DNA of 64,000 bases from Papaver somniferum (Eukaryota > Streptophyta > Magnoliopsida > Ranunculales > Papaveraceae). Both the position numbers and the translations under genes were made by a program. Position 1 is the stretch's first letter. Each line of letters starts with the position of its first letter. The stretch is taken from NCBI RefSeq assembly GCF_003573695.1, contig NC_039368.1, forward strand, positions 81,110,374 through 81,174,373, read 5' to 3'. Shown in pieces: positions 54,264 through 64,000 of the stretch. Under the pieces are notes generated by a model. That model had not been told where the DNA came from and searched no databases. It saw nothing but the letters and a program-made list of their open reading frames with translations.

Positions 54264-55764
54264 TGATAAGTGCATAATTCACATGATTTTAGTGTTAATT
54301 CCATGCTTGTTTTAGTTAGATTTCTTGCATATTATCCTTGTATTACTCTTGTTTTTCATTTTGTTTGTTTCTTTAGGTGAATCGTTCAAAGTCAATGGAA
54401 AAAGCTTCGAAAGAGCTATAAAGTGAAGTTCTCCAAAGATCCAAGTATCTAAAGCCGAAAGAAGTGGAAGAAGTGCGATGAAAAGGATCAAAGAAGGTCA
54501 AAACCATAAGAAGGACTAGAAAACCAAGTTCAACTCATCCAAATTCGATATTTCTTATCACCTTGAAGAGAATTCAATTATGAAGAGAACGGCGAAAAAA
54601 TGAAGTAATTCCGAGTTCGGACGAAGAAGTTAGAGCCAAAACAGTCGAGATGGAAAATAACGATCTACAACACAACTTTCGGCATTGCTAAAGTAATACC
54701 GAAATTGGCCATATTTCGGGCAGAAAAGGTGTATTTTCGACACCAACTTTCGGCATTTCTTTGGGGTATTTGACCATGCTGACTGAGATAGACCCATGGG
54801 GTCCCTTTTGATGTATTTTGACTTCCAAATCAAGGAAACACGGTCCCGGATGGATTCTAATACCTAGATCTCATGAAAACTATATAAGAGGACTTCCACA
54901 ACAATTAGAGAAAAAACACATCTCATATTATACTTTGTTCTTCATTAAAAACCTAGAATTTACGCCTTTAAGGGGAAACCGGGTAATTGTGTAATCATGA
55001 GTTGCTAAACCTTTGTTGATTAAGGATGAATTCAATGTTCTAGACGTGAAACTTTATTATTATACAAGTTTGTTCGGAGTTTTTATCATAATCGTTTGTC
55101 TTTTATATATTTATGGTTTATGAATGATTCTTAGATTCATTTGGGAGGCCTACTAGATTAGTCTATTAATTGTTCTAAAGCTAGTAGAAGTTATGAGATA
55201 AGTAATCGTCGATTGACTCTCTACACAAGTAGACATCGCGAGACCTTGCAAAGGGATTCTGTGGAGCTATTGCGAGTGAAGATAACATCAGCAACTGGAC
55301 CTTGATTTAAGAGTTCAACTACTGGGATCAACCTAAATTCACAAAGATTAAAGCATTCGATTGGATTACACCTTGAGTGATCTACTACTTGGTAGTTCGT
55401 TGAACAAAATCTGGTAGTCGAGAACTTCTGTATCCAGTGATAGAAGAAGTTTTGGGGATAACATTGATCTAGATGTTTTTCTACGGTTGGTGATGAATGG
55501 TTCTAACGAAAGATAGATAAGTATTCTAATCCAGTTATCGCTTGGTAACGGCAAAGGATTCCTTGATCATCCATTTCTTTTCTTATTTGTTTCTTTTTAT
55601 TTATCTTACAACCAATCCCCCATTGTATTTTACTTTGTTTTGCTAATTCAGATAACCTATCAATTACACAGCTCTATGTAGGAACGATCTCTTACCACCG
55701 CTATATTACCAGTTAATTAGTGGGAAATATCTTAATTATTTTGTTGTGATTACGACACACATCA
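54264..55764 (+). repeat. Right LTR of the non-autonomous element
   Basis: It starts TGATAAGTGCATAATTC and ends ACACACATCA. It has the same TATA-like CTATATAAGAGG (~54882) and hairpin as the left LTR, though the hairpin's right arm is slightly worn (AGTAATACCGAAAT). Confidence 0.9.
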
Positions 55765-55769
55765 ATCTC

Positions 55770-56645
55770 TTCTTTGATTGATGGTGGAGATCTAATGTTA
55801 TAACTAAAAACCCAAAAACCTGGTCCGCTCTCTACCTATAAAAGAAACACAATACCTATAAATACGGTATTGAAGGAATTACCACTTATTACGCCTAAGG
55901 TCAAGAGAGAGAAACCATGATGTCCACGAGGTATTACTGCTTCTCCAAAGATGATGGACGTACGATGGATTAGCGCTACCATGTATTCCGTATAAACTAT
56001 TCTTGCATATAATTATAGTGTGATTATCATGAAGTTCAACGATCCTATATTACGTATCTATAAATTAAATCTTATAATGTGAACCTATATGGACAATTCC
56101 TTGTGTAATCAATAGGTATAAATTAACATAAGAGATCCTTGTACCTGATTGTACAATAAGGTCAACCTAGTATGTACACGAAATGTACACAAACCAAATT
56201 CTAACAAGAGAAAGTCTTGTAATCTATATTTCATGACAAAAATTCACAAGAACAACTCTTGTAGGTTCCTTACAGTTGAGTTAAAAATTATCTAGGTTGA
56301 TTAACGTACTACTTGTAATATTTCAGTTATAAAGATAAATGATGTAATGCAGAAAATAAATAACACAAGATATCAGAAATGTTGTAGCGAGGAAACTACA
56401 ATCTTGTAAAAAAACCTCCGGACCTCGTACAACTTGAACACCACTGTATTAAACCGTTATAAACACTAGCCTATTATCAGATTTAAGATTGGAATGTAGT
56501 TGAGACCGAATTGATCCTCCGAGCAATTCAATTTTAGTCGTGCTCTTTACATCTCTTGGGTCTCGTAAGACTCTATGCAGTTAATTCCTCTAAGGAGCAC
56601 TTGATTCTCGTATGCATAGAGGAATATTATTTTATTTCACCTTTA
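55770..56645 (-). repeat. Inverted fragment of a SIRE-like copia LTR
   Basis: Read on the minus strand, ~56640-56320 matches the end part of the solo LTR at 20930-21270: shared words AACTGAATT-, GGTCTCAACTAC, TCCGGAGG/CCGGAGTTTTT-like, and AAATATTACA-GTTGT. The left part (55770-56300) is compatible with more of the same LTR, but the match is weaker. It begins directly next to the target duplication of the element on its left. Confidence 0.6.
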
Positions 56646-56840
56646 TTTTTTTTGTATATAAACATTTGTTTGTTCGGTTAGACTTCTTGATTAATTTTAT
56701 CTTGGAACACAACTGAGACAAGTGTGAGGTTACTGTCAGTGGCAAGTAATTTGATTCAATTTGTACAAAAGCAGAATTAACTTGTTAACATCCTTTTTTG
56801 GGATCAATGAGCACTAGTAGTAATGTTGGTGGGAAACTAA

Positions 56841-57452
56841 CAACATGTTTGTTTTCTCCTCTATTTAGAGGCAAAACACTATCTTCCTCTATGTAGATGT
56901 GGACCCCACATTTTTAGATGTTTGTTTTTGCCGCTACCTCTATTAACATAGAGCCTAAACCTCTATAAAATAGAGGAAATGAAATAGCGCCAATGAGGTG
57001 CTATATTTGGAAAAAACCACTATTAAATGGTGAAATGACCAACTTCTTTTTAAACAAAATTCAAATTTCCTACTTATGTCCTCACAACAGAAACTCACGA
57101 CATACTGGGGAATGAACTTTTGAACGTGCATAAATCACTCGTCATTGTTTAGTCCACCTTACCTAGATGACACATGTCAGACATTTATCGGAAGAAAACG
57201 TGTTAGCCTAAGCTTCGAAAAGGGTGGGAACTAGGAAGTGATATCATATTACAGTGAGGTGGAAATGGAATGAGTTTTCAAGGAATTTGAAAATTTTATA
57301 AGGGCAAAATGAGAAAACTATTGATTAATAATTACATAGTGATAAAACAAGCGTAAGTTTTAGATACACTACATAGTGATTTTTATATAGAGATAGATGT
57401 AAACCTCTATGTAGAACCTTCTACTTATACAGAGGAAAAAACAAACATGTTG
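56841..57452. mobile_element. Tourist-like MITE with TAA target duplication
   Basis: The left end CAACATGTTTGTTTTCTCCT and the right end, inverted, CAACATGTTTGTTTTTTCCT form the terminal repeat. TAA flanks both sides (56838-56840 and 57453-57455). The 612 bp interior repeats CCTCTAT-TAGAGG words (ACCTCTATAAAATAGAGG near 56959) and codes for nothing. Confidence 0.8.
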
Positions 57453-57455
57453 TAA

Positions 57456-58260
57456 ATCGTAATTTAGTTTTGTTGTGATTTCACTCATAGTTATCTTCTA
57501 GATAAGCTCTTGTTTATCCAAGTCCTGAACTAGCAAACCCTCCAATCTTGATGTGTGTCATTAGATACTTGTTGAAATCCTTTAATCAGATGAAGTTTTC
57601 TTCTTACAGATGCAAGAATCCTTGATGTTGTTATGTTATTGAGATTTTGCAAACGACATTAATTGTGCCACAATTATTAGATATTTGTTTGTCTCAGTAA
57701 CATTTGAAAATCCATTAGAAAAATAAGGAGGGGAAAACAAGAAGAAACGAAGATTATGGCTCTTGCAGTGGCATTTTGATTGAAGACAGTTGGATGTAGG
57801 TTTTACTTTTTGATCGTGTCAAATGGATCTAATTATTTTTCTAAAAAAAAAATCTTAGGAAAGAGATGAGGTTCACGAGTTTCCACATAATGATAGATGT
57901 TTTCATCAAAAAAAAATGTTCTAATTTGGATTCGCCTTTATTTTTCGATTTTTCTTGCTAAATCGATTTATAATATCCCCCAAATGAAAATAATAAACTA
58001 TTTTTTAATATTTTTTCGGCCATAACCAACATGAACCAATGAGTGCTCCAGTGGCAGAGCCATGATTTTAATTTTTGAGGATTCATTCAGAAACTAACTT
58101 GTTATAAAATATGAAAATTTCACATTGAATACACAAATAAAATTCTTTAGAAAACTAAATGATAAAATACTGTAAAATTAGAAGTTGTTTAGATACTCGA
58201 TGATGATAAAATACTAAAATTGGAAGCACAAAAACAATCTTTATAAGTAAGGAGACTGGT
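57456..58260. other. AT-rich spacer, no gene seen
   Basis: Contains only A/T-rich runs and a stretch near 58040-58130 (GTGGCAGAGCCATGATTTTA) that looks like part of a dispersed repeat. No coding region was recognised. Confidence 0.45.
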
Positions 58261-58261
58261 T

Positions 58262-58495
58262 TTTGACATCCTAGTATTCCACCCAATGGTATATTATAAG
58301 TCAATAATATTTTGACAAAATAATTTGTATATCGTTTATTTTATTTTTATGAACAATCCATTCACATCTCATTAAGAAAAAATGTGTATCCATCAATTTC
58401 TTTGTTAATAAAATATAAAATAGATTAAATTGTTTGGTCAAACATAATATTTTAGAAAATATAAGTGATTTGGAAAATTATAAAATGTATATGGC
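58262..58495. repeat. Dispersed repeat, copy 1 (partner 61215-61440)
   Basis: Shared words with 61215-61440 in the same order and orientation are ATTCCACCCA, TTTTTATGAACAATCC, TCACATCTCATT / TCACATTTCATT and AATAATGTGTAT-type. They are separated by ~2.95 kb. Confidence 0.6.
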
Positions 58496-58502
58496 AATAA
58501 AA

Positions 58503-58640
58503 AATGGGTTTCAAGCCGAGACACTTGTGGCTAGTTCTCTAGTTGACATGTATGCGGAAAATTTGGATACTCAAAAAGGGTGTTTGATATGATGACTGAG
58601 AATAATTTGTTCTCTTGGAACACGATGCTTAAAAGGAACA
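58503..58640 (+). pseudogene. PPR (pentatricopeptide repeat) gene fragment with frameshift
   Basis: The plus strand reads NGFQAETLVASSLVDMYAEN and then, after a frame change, SKRVFDMMTENNLFSWNTML. The first part is the SSLVDMYAKCG-type junction and the second the VFDxM..RNLFSWNTM-type repeat of PLS-class PPR proteins, which bind organelle RNA. Only ~45 codons survive, so it is a relic of a retro- or TE-captured copy. Confidence 0.65.
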
Positions 58641-61214
58641 TTGTTTTTAAGAAGATCCAACATAACATGTATTAACAATTGATTGCTTCAAGAATAGCAA
58701 CCGTTGTATTTTAATTTCAAAATCTTTAGAACCCTAATTTATTATTAAAACTAAAATGTATATTAAATTGAAAGGTTAAGTATTCTTCATTGAGTGTGTG
58801 TGTATGGATTCTGCAAACTTGAATGCACAATCTTTGTGTATATGTGCCTAATTTTTGTTTATTGTCTGGATCGAAAGGGTGGAATTGACTTAAAACACTC
58901 CATTGGTCACTAAGTTCGAGCCAAAATATACCGATGAGAGCAATAACAATGTTAAGAGTATCGACATTGAGCTGACTACCACCAATTATTCAGTTGGGCC
59001 AACTATATATCGATTCTCTGGTAGAGGTAATATTATCGATCCCTATATTATATTTGATCTTATTAAAGTTTTCAGCAAAATATTCTGACATAACAAATTA
59101 TATTAAACTTAAAAATTAGGTTGTTGTTAGAGTTGGGGGACTCCATAGTCATAGATGTCAAGAGCGGAGCAGTTAAAAATAATAACCCCATCAGTCAAGA
59201 CCTTGAGGCACCAGACATTGCGAAACCGGTGAATAATCCACGTCCTGGAATAAAGGTCCATAAGACGATAAAGAAACTCCGAGTACGTTTTAATTTGCAA
59301 CACACCACGTGTGTATCTTGTGCTGCTGTAGAACTGGTTTATGTTGAGTGACATGATAGTTACATTTCTGAACAAAATGTTAAACTTTATGATCCCGTGA
59401 AGCACTTGCTATACAAAGAAAAGATGAAGGTATATATTCCTATTTGATCAGTAAGAAAGTAAAAGAAGATGATATCAACAAGGTACACCCTATTACTTCT
59501 TAAGAGATTTAATCATTTAAACATATTCTTTGTAATACATTATCCCAAACAGATGTGCCTTTGAGCCTAGAGTTAGGTACTAAGTATTTAATTGGTAGTT
59601 TCTCTTAATACTAAAATAAAGTATAACATTAACTCATGATTTTAGTTTATTTTCAGTTGGGGATTCAACAAACCAAATGCCATACTTTTAGTGTTTGTGG
59701 ATTCAATGTTTATACAAAAATATATATTTGTAAGATCTGAAAAGAAAAATCAACCCCATTCCCAGAATATGTATGATTTTAATTTTTTTCTTTAATCGTA
59801 GCACCTCTTACAATTATTTAGACAACTTCAAGAGTAGATGGTTAAAGTATATATCAAACTAATTTACGTAACAACAAGTTGGGAAATTATGAATGTGCAA
59901 GGCTCAAACGAAGTAGTACTTAAGCTAAAATCATGAATCTAAAAAATCAATCAAATACAGTAATAAACACAATTGTGGTTGATTGTAAAAGAATTACCTA
60001 AGATGTTTGAAACTCTGATGATTTCCTGACTACAACAATGGGAACATACAATAAAACAATAAATTAACTTATTAGGAACTAAAATTTGAAAAATAAACTA
60101 CCACTGAAAGAATTAAATAAAAAATAAATGACCATTACCTAGTAGTGTTGAGAGAGTATGCGGCTGAAACATGGTAAGATGATGACCTCTTCTAGGGTTT
60201 ATGTAAGAGAAAAATTGAAAGGATTGAAAGGGATGTTGTTACATGTAACGTATGAGGAACTTATTAACGGGTCTTCAATGCAAATGGGCGATATGATAAG
60301 AGAAGATTAGGGGATAGATTTTAACGGAATAACAATGAGATATAATTAGAGGGAACAGATCAACTATGAGCGCAAAGTTCTGCCCTAATTTGGGGATGAT
60401 ACAACTGGGATTATAATGATATCATAAGACTCATAACCTATGAAAAGGATAATAATGGATGCATGAATGTGAGCGGTTGGATGTGGACGTAAAACATGGA
60501 TTGATTCTTAGCACGATTTGTATTTGAACTTTGAGAACAAATGGCGGCCGTGAATTATAATAAAACACCCATCCAGAATCATCGTATCAGCAAAAACACA
60601 TTTGTTTTTGTAAGATAGATTTAGAAATTTATTAGAAGAAGAAAAGAAGAAAGTGAGACATTACCCGCTCTTGTTCTTGGCATGGTTGAAATCAAAGTTG
60701 GGGTTTAGGTTTCCTTTTTTTACTATGTGAGAATTCAATAGAGATAGATTTTTCTACTTTTATTTATTTTTATTTTTTTGTTTCTTGGGACTGGATAAAT
60801 CTCAATAGAAAGAAGATATCTCCGCCCAAATTTCTTTGGGCCCTGAATATATCCCTAAACCTTGGTTTCAATGTTGAAAGGGTTATCCAGACTTATAATA
60901 AAAATGTGAAAAACGTTGGAGGGTTCACTAAATACACAAATAAAATTGTTTTAAATATTTTAATAGTATTCACAAAATTGGTTAAAAAGATCAAAATCAA
61001 CAATTCCTGGGTGAAAAGGATATTTAGATTTTGATACTGTTTAAATGGACAAAAATGTAAAAAATGGCCAGGATGTTAACAGTTTCATCCTTACTATTTT
61101 TTAAGTTTAAGTCAGGATGAATCCAGTTTCATCCTTACTATTTTTTTAGTGTCCATTTCACCATACTAATTTTTACTCGTCCATTTGAACCATGTTTTAA
61201 AAATATTTGGACAA
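58641..61214. other. AT-rich region with two weak ORFs, no recognised gene
   Basis: 58903-59088 and 59121-59351 (+) give 61- and 76-codon frames (FEPKYTDESNNNVKSIDIEL; SGAVKNNNPISQDLEAPDIA) separated by an intron-like gap. The composition is protein-like and slightly richer in G+C than the surroundings, so they may be exons of an unrecognised relic gene. From 59400 to 61214 no coding or RNA gene was seen. Confidence 0.35.
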
Positions 61215-61440
61215 ATGACCCATTTTCTGTATAATATTCCACCCATTGACAATGTCGAAAATGTTTGATAAAATAATGTATATATTTTTTTTATGAACAA
61301 TCCGATCACATTTCATTCAAAAATAATGTGTATATTTTGTTACTTTAAAAAGAAAATATAAAGATAGATTAATTTACTTTTTTGTTAAACATAGTCTATT
61401 TTGGCAAAATATAAATGATTTAGAAAATTATTAAAAATGT
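61215..61440. repeat. Dispersed repeat, copy 2
   Basis: Direct-orientation partner of 58262-58495, diverged. Just before it (61075-61165) the phrase CAGTTTCATCCTTACTATTT occurs twice, ~50 bases apart. Confidence 0.6.
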
Positions 61441-62866
61441 TTATTTTGAGGAATCCATGTACTCGAAGTTAAAAATTACATGATCATATACGTGTGTGTT
61501 CTGTAGGATTTACAATATCTTATACGGCCACCCTAAATATTGCAGTGCTCATCTTCTTCAAGCTAAATTGTAATCAAGCTAAACCGTAACACTATATATG
61601 GGCGTAGTAGGCATAACCAAGTTGTAAGTCACTTTTTTTCATCCAAGCATATGGGATAAATCACCCCCACATATATTACTGCAATTTGTAAATTACAAAC
61701 ACAAAGCCGACAAATTTTCGCCCTTATCCTAGACGTTAACTCTTCATGTCCATTAGTGATGGTTACTCACTTTCATATTTTGGTTACGTATAAACCAATT
61801 TCAAAATTTTAGGTTTTTATATTTTGGTAAATAAAAATGACAAGGAAAAAAATAATTTAGATCAGTTGCATAATATATCGATATCATTATTGTTTTTTGT
61901 ATTTCCAAACTCAACAGAATTAGGTTGATATCCACAATTTTTTACGATTGAAAGAATTTGGTGTTAACGAGTTTTAAATTCAGATTATTGGTATCATCTC
62001 CCAGTAAATTTATCACTATCCTAAGGTAACATCGGCTTATTTATCAACATAATAACTAGTTTCTATCCAAACTCGAAGTTTATCACTGTCCAAACTTATT
62101 TTTATACATGAAACAATCATATCTTTTCTAAACAAAGGTATCAACTTTCAAAAGATTTTGTTATTTGTTTTCTTTTTCTTTTTTTCTTGAAGCATATTGT
62201 AACTTTGTTAGCTAGATTCACGGAGTCCTATCGTAACCTCGAATTAAATAATTAGTTTTTTTAGTAATGAATATCATGTACTCACCGTTGTCATACATAT
62301 GCTTATTTTTGGAGGATCAATAGTCACTTTTTATACTCCACTTTACATTGAGAGCGACCAAGCAATTCTCTAAAAAATCAAAGTCTTAAGAAAAAGACCA
62401 CTCAAATATCAAAAATTAATAGGATAAAAAACATTTGGAGTAGATCCAATGTAGTCAATCTCACCCAAAAATGCTTCAGAGAAAAAAAAAATCCCATTCA
62501 AAACGTCCAAGATTCTCGGTCTCGGTCGAGTCTCTCAATCTTGGTGAGATATGATTTTATCGGGAAACTTGGCGACACGAGTTGTCAAGTCGATAGCTAA
62601 TGTTGAGATTTCATTATAAAAAGTCGACATTAACATTAAAAGACTCAATTTTATTTCATATTACCATGGACAAGTTTAAAGCGATTAAATAGTACAGATT
62701 TTAATAATAAATTCTTCGAGATCTCACAGAGATAAAATTATCTTGATTTCTCGGTCATTATAGTGAATAGGTCATAAATTCTACTATCCCCATCCCTAAA
62801 TAGATGGCATCTTCATTTTTAAATTTGTCCCACTAATAGATACCTATATCATTAAACAAGAGAATA
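61441..62866. other. AT-rich spacer, no gene seen
   Basis: No ORF over 60 codons. 62505-62600 has GA/CT-rich words (TCTCGGTCTCGGTCGAGTCT). 62790-62866 begins a repeat related to 23255-23380. Confidence 0.45.
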
Positions 62867-63205
62867 TTTATAGATCTACCATTTTAATTTGATTGTTGTT
62901 AGTATAAGAAATATGTATAATTTGATAGCCATGTTTATATTTCCACTCGCTCACTTCCTTTTTATAACTGTAATTTCAAGAATTGGTTGATTCATCCTAG
63001 TATTGTTGTTAATATAAGAAATATGTATAATTTGATAGTCATGTTTATATCTTTATATGTATATCTAGTATATCTACCATTTTAATTTGATTGTTGTAAG
63101 TATAAGAAATATGTATAATTTGATAACCATGTTTATATTACCACTCGCTCACTTCCTTTTTATAACTGTAATTTCAAGAATTGGTTGATTCATCCCAGGA
63201 TGCTT
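62867..63205 (+). repeat. Tandem triplication of a ~135 bp unit (middle copy truncated)
   Basis: The unit from ATCTACCATTTTAATTTGAT through AAATATGTATAATTTGATA and CCACTCGCTCACTTCC to GAATTGGTTGATTCATCC is present at 62867-63000 and 63068-63200. A partial middle copy lies at 63001-63060. The outer copies differ at only a few positions. Part of the unit also occurs at 24693-24725. Confidence 0.85.
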
Positions 63206-63265
63206 AGATTAGAATCTTGTATTTTTATTTTTAAATTTTTTGGACATTTGACTTTGCATCTGCAG

Positions 63266-63560
63266 ATGTTTTCTCATGGAGGAACAAAAATATTCCAGCT
63301 AGTGTTCTTGCTGGAGCCATTGCAATGTGGGTTTTGTTTGAATTGCTAGAATTTACTTGCTCACCATGGTATTTCACTGATCTATATTGACATGAGAAAT
63401 TATTTTATTGTGGTCATATGCATCTACACCTTCATCCAAAAGTGAAACTATTTGGCCTCTACAAGTTTTCTGTTAATTTTGGTTTTCCTGGATTTGTTCT
63501 TGTGATTTTGATTATCTTTTGCAGCTCGTTCCCAAAAATTCCTATAGTCTATTTTATACA
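63266..63560 (+). pseudogene. Reticulon-like (RTNLB) gene fragment
   Basis: After an acceptor-like TTTGCATCTGCAG the frame reads [20 protein letters not shown] then MWVLFELLE, the start of the plant reticulon domain (DVFLWRNKK...VLFELLEY), an ER membrane-shaping hairpin. A one-base loss after ELLE shifts the frame. A second acceptor-like site (TTTTGCAG, 63516-63523) is followed by SFPKIPIV, matching the SPPKIPEV-type segment later in the domain. The surrounding exons are missing, so this is a relic. Confidence 0.65.
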
Positions 63561-64000
63561 ACAGAGTTATATGTGGATAAGTAGTGATTCTACGAGTCAT
63601 ATGGTACACGATTTGAGGTTATTCAATGCATTTAACTGCGTACCCTACCAGATGTGCTTAATTTCCATCTAAAGCGCTGTGTTTTCTCCAAATACTACCA
63701 CAAAGAAGAAGAAACTTTCTCATTTAGTTTTGTTGGAGAACTACAAACGGAAAAGAGATTGTATGACCTATGTCAGTTAGAGTTAATATATTGTCAACAA
63801 AACTTGTTCATAAAGAAATTTGTGTGAATAATGGCCATCATATGTCAATTGTTAAGGATGAACATACTTGGAAATGGTGAAAATTTGATGATGAGAATGT
63901 TTTTAAGATGATGTAGTTACCTAAAATCGGTGATAGACTAAAGTGAGATTCTAGTGTTTCTGAAAATGAGTTACGGGAGGTTGGGCACGAACAGTCTTCG
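63561..64000. other. Window end, decayed coding-like sequence
   Basis: Around 63835-63890 a broken frame reads KDEHTWKW and KFDDENVFKM, and the last bases read SENELREVGHEQSS. The first pair faintly recalls the C-terminal box of ubiquitin-specific proteases, but this is too short and damaged to call. Confidence 0.25.

Larger units (their letters stand above)
49570..55764 (+). mobile_element. Complete non-autonomous LTR retrotransposon (Athila-like features) with ATCTC target duplication
   Basis: Two ~1.5 kb LTRs (49570-51073 and 54264-55764) enclose 3.2 kb. The 5-mer ATCTC flanks the element on both sides (49565-49569 and 55765-55769). A tRNA-Asp-like primer site follows the left LTR and a purine-rich GTGTGGGGGAA precedes the right LTR. 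The interior has one 352-codon ORF and then long non-coding sequence with words typical of plant gypsy/Athila 3' regions (GGGAGGCAACCCA at 52351; CACCTAGGGGTTTAAAGGCT at 54146). No protease, RT or integrase is present, so it depends on another element's enzymes. Confidence 0.88.

Noticed and set aside
63820..64000. Ubiquitin-specific protease fragment
   Set aside because: Only a few residues (TWKW, KFDDENV) suggest it, with stops and no catalytic motif; kept only as a remark.

Overview
The window is nuclear DNA from a flowering plant, most likely a eudicot with a large, repeat-rich genome. The evidence is a spliced, transit-peptide-bearing arogenate/prephenate dehydratase gene, a plant-type PWWP-domain gene, AT-rich spacers, and dense nested plant transposons (Tat-type Ty3/gypsy, SIRE-like and other Ty1/copia, L1-type LINEs, PIF/Harbinger, Mutator-like, Stowaway). 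A poppy-family source is only a guess. Just two genes look intact, and they form a tail-to-tail island at 32.6-41.3 kb. Almost everything else is mobile DNA or its debris.

Layout. 1-0.7 kb: right part of a foldback element with ~50 bp inverted ends and a CT-rich tract. 0.8-2.0 kb: LINE remnant (-). 2.0-14.2 kb: 3' part of a Tat-lineage gypsy element on the minus strand (archaeal-type RNase H, integrase, 3' LTR), with an intron-containing antisense additional ORF (3.6-7.3 kb, +) and a nested, internally duplicated LTR-like block (7.7-12.1 kb). 14.2-18.6 kb: SIRE-like copia remnant (LTR end, primer site, gag with CCHC knuckle, tandem repeats, 59-base N gap, polypurine tract). 18.6-19.07 kb: large palindrome made from the start of the same LTR. 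19.15-21.56 kb: solo LTR with perfect 5 bp target duplication. 21.6-22.5 kb: second LINE remnant (-). 23.4-24.7 kb: Mutator-like element with ~97 bp inverted ends. 24.8-25.1 kb: Stowaway-like MITE.

25.1-32.3 kb: PIF/Harbinger-like composite carrying a DDE transposase C-terminal half, Myb/NAM-associated ORF remnants, two plant mobile domain (PMD) pseudogenes, and arrays of short G+C-rich palindromic motifs. 32.6-36.4 kb (+): PWWP protein, 1228 aa, one intron in the coding part. 37.6-41.25 kb (-): arogenate/prephenate dehydratase, 11 coding exons, 395 aa. 41.5-46.2 kb: second Harbinger element with TTA target duplication, itself interrupted by a ~2 kb solo copia LTR. The two Harbinger-type ends lie about 350 and 220 bp upstream of the start codons of the two host genes, so both promoters are bounded by related transposons.

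46.9-49.5 kb: heavily decayed copia pol (+). 49.57-55.76 kb: a complete LTR element with 1.5 kb LTRs, perfect ATCTC target duplication, tRNA-Asp-like primer site, and a single unrecognised 352-aa ORF instead of gag-pol. 55.8-56.6 kb: inverted copia LTR fragment. 56.84-57.45 kb: Tourist-like MITE. 58-64 kb: AT-rich debris with fragments of a PPR gene and a reticulon gene and a ~135 bp tandem triplication.

The two host genes are not evidently related in function: one is a chromatin reader, the other makes phenylalanine in plastids. No clear novel multi-gene system was found. The best leads are the PMD-plus-Harbinger composite with its palindromic arrays, the non-autonomous LTR element with its own ORF, and the LTR-start palindrome.
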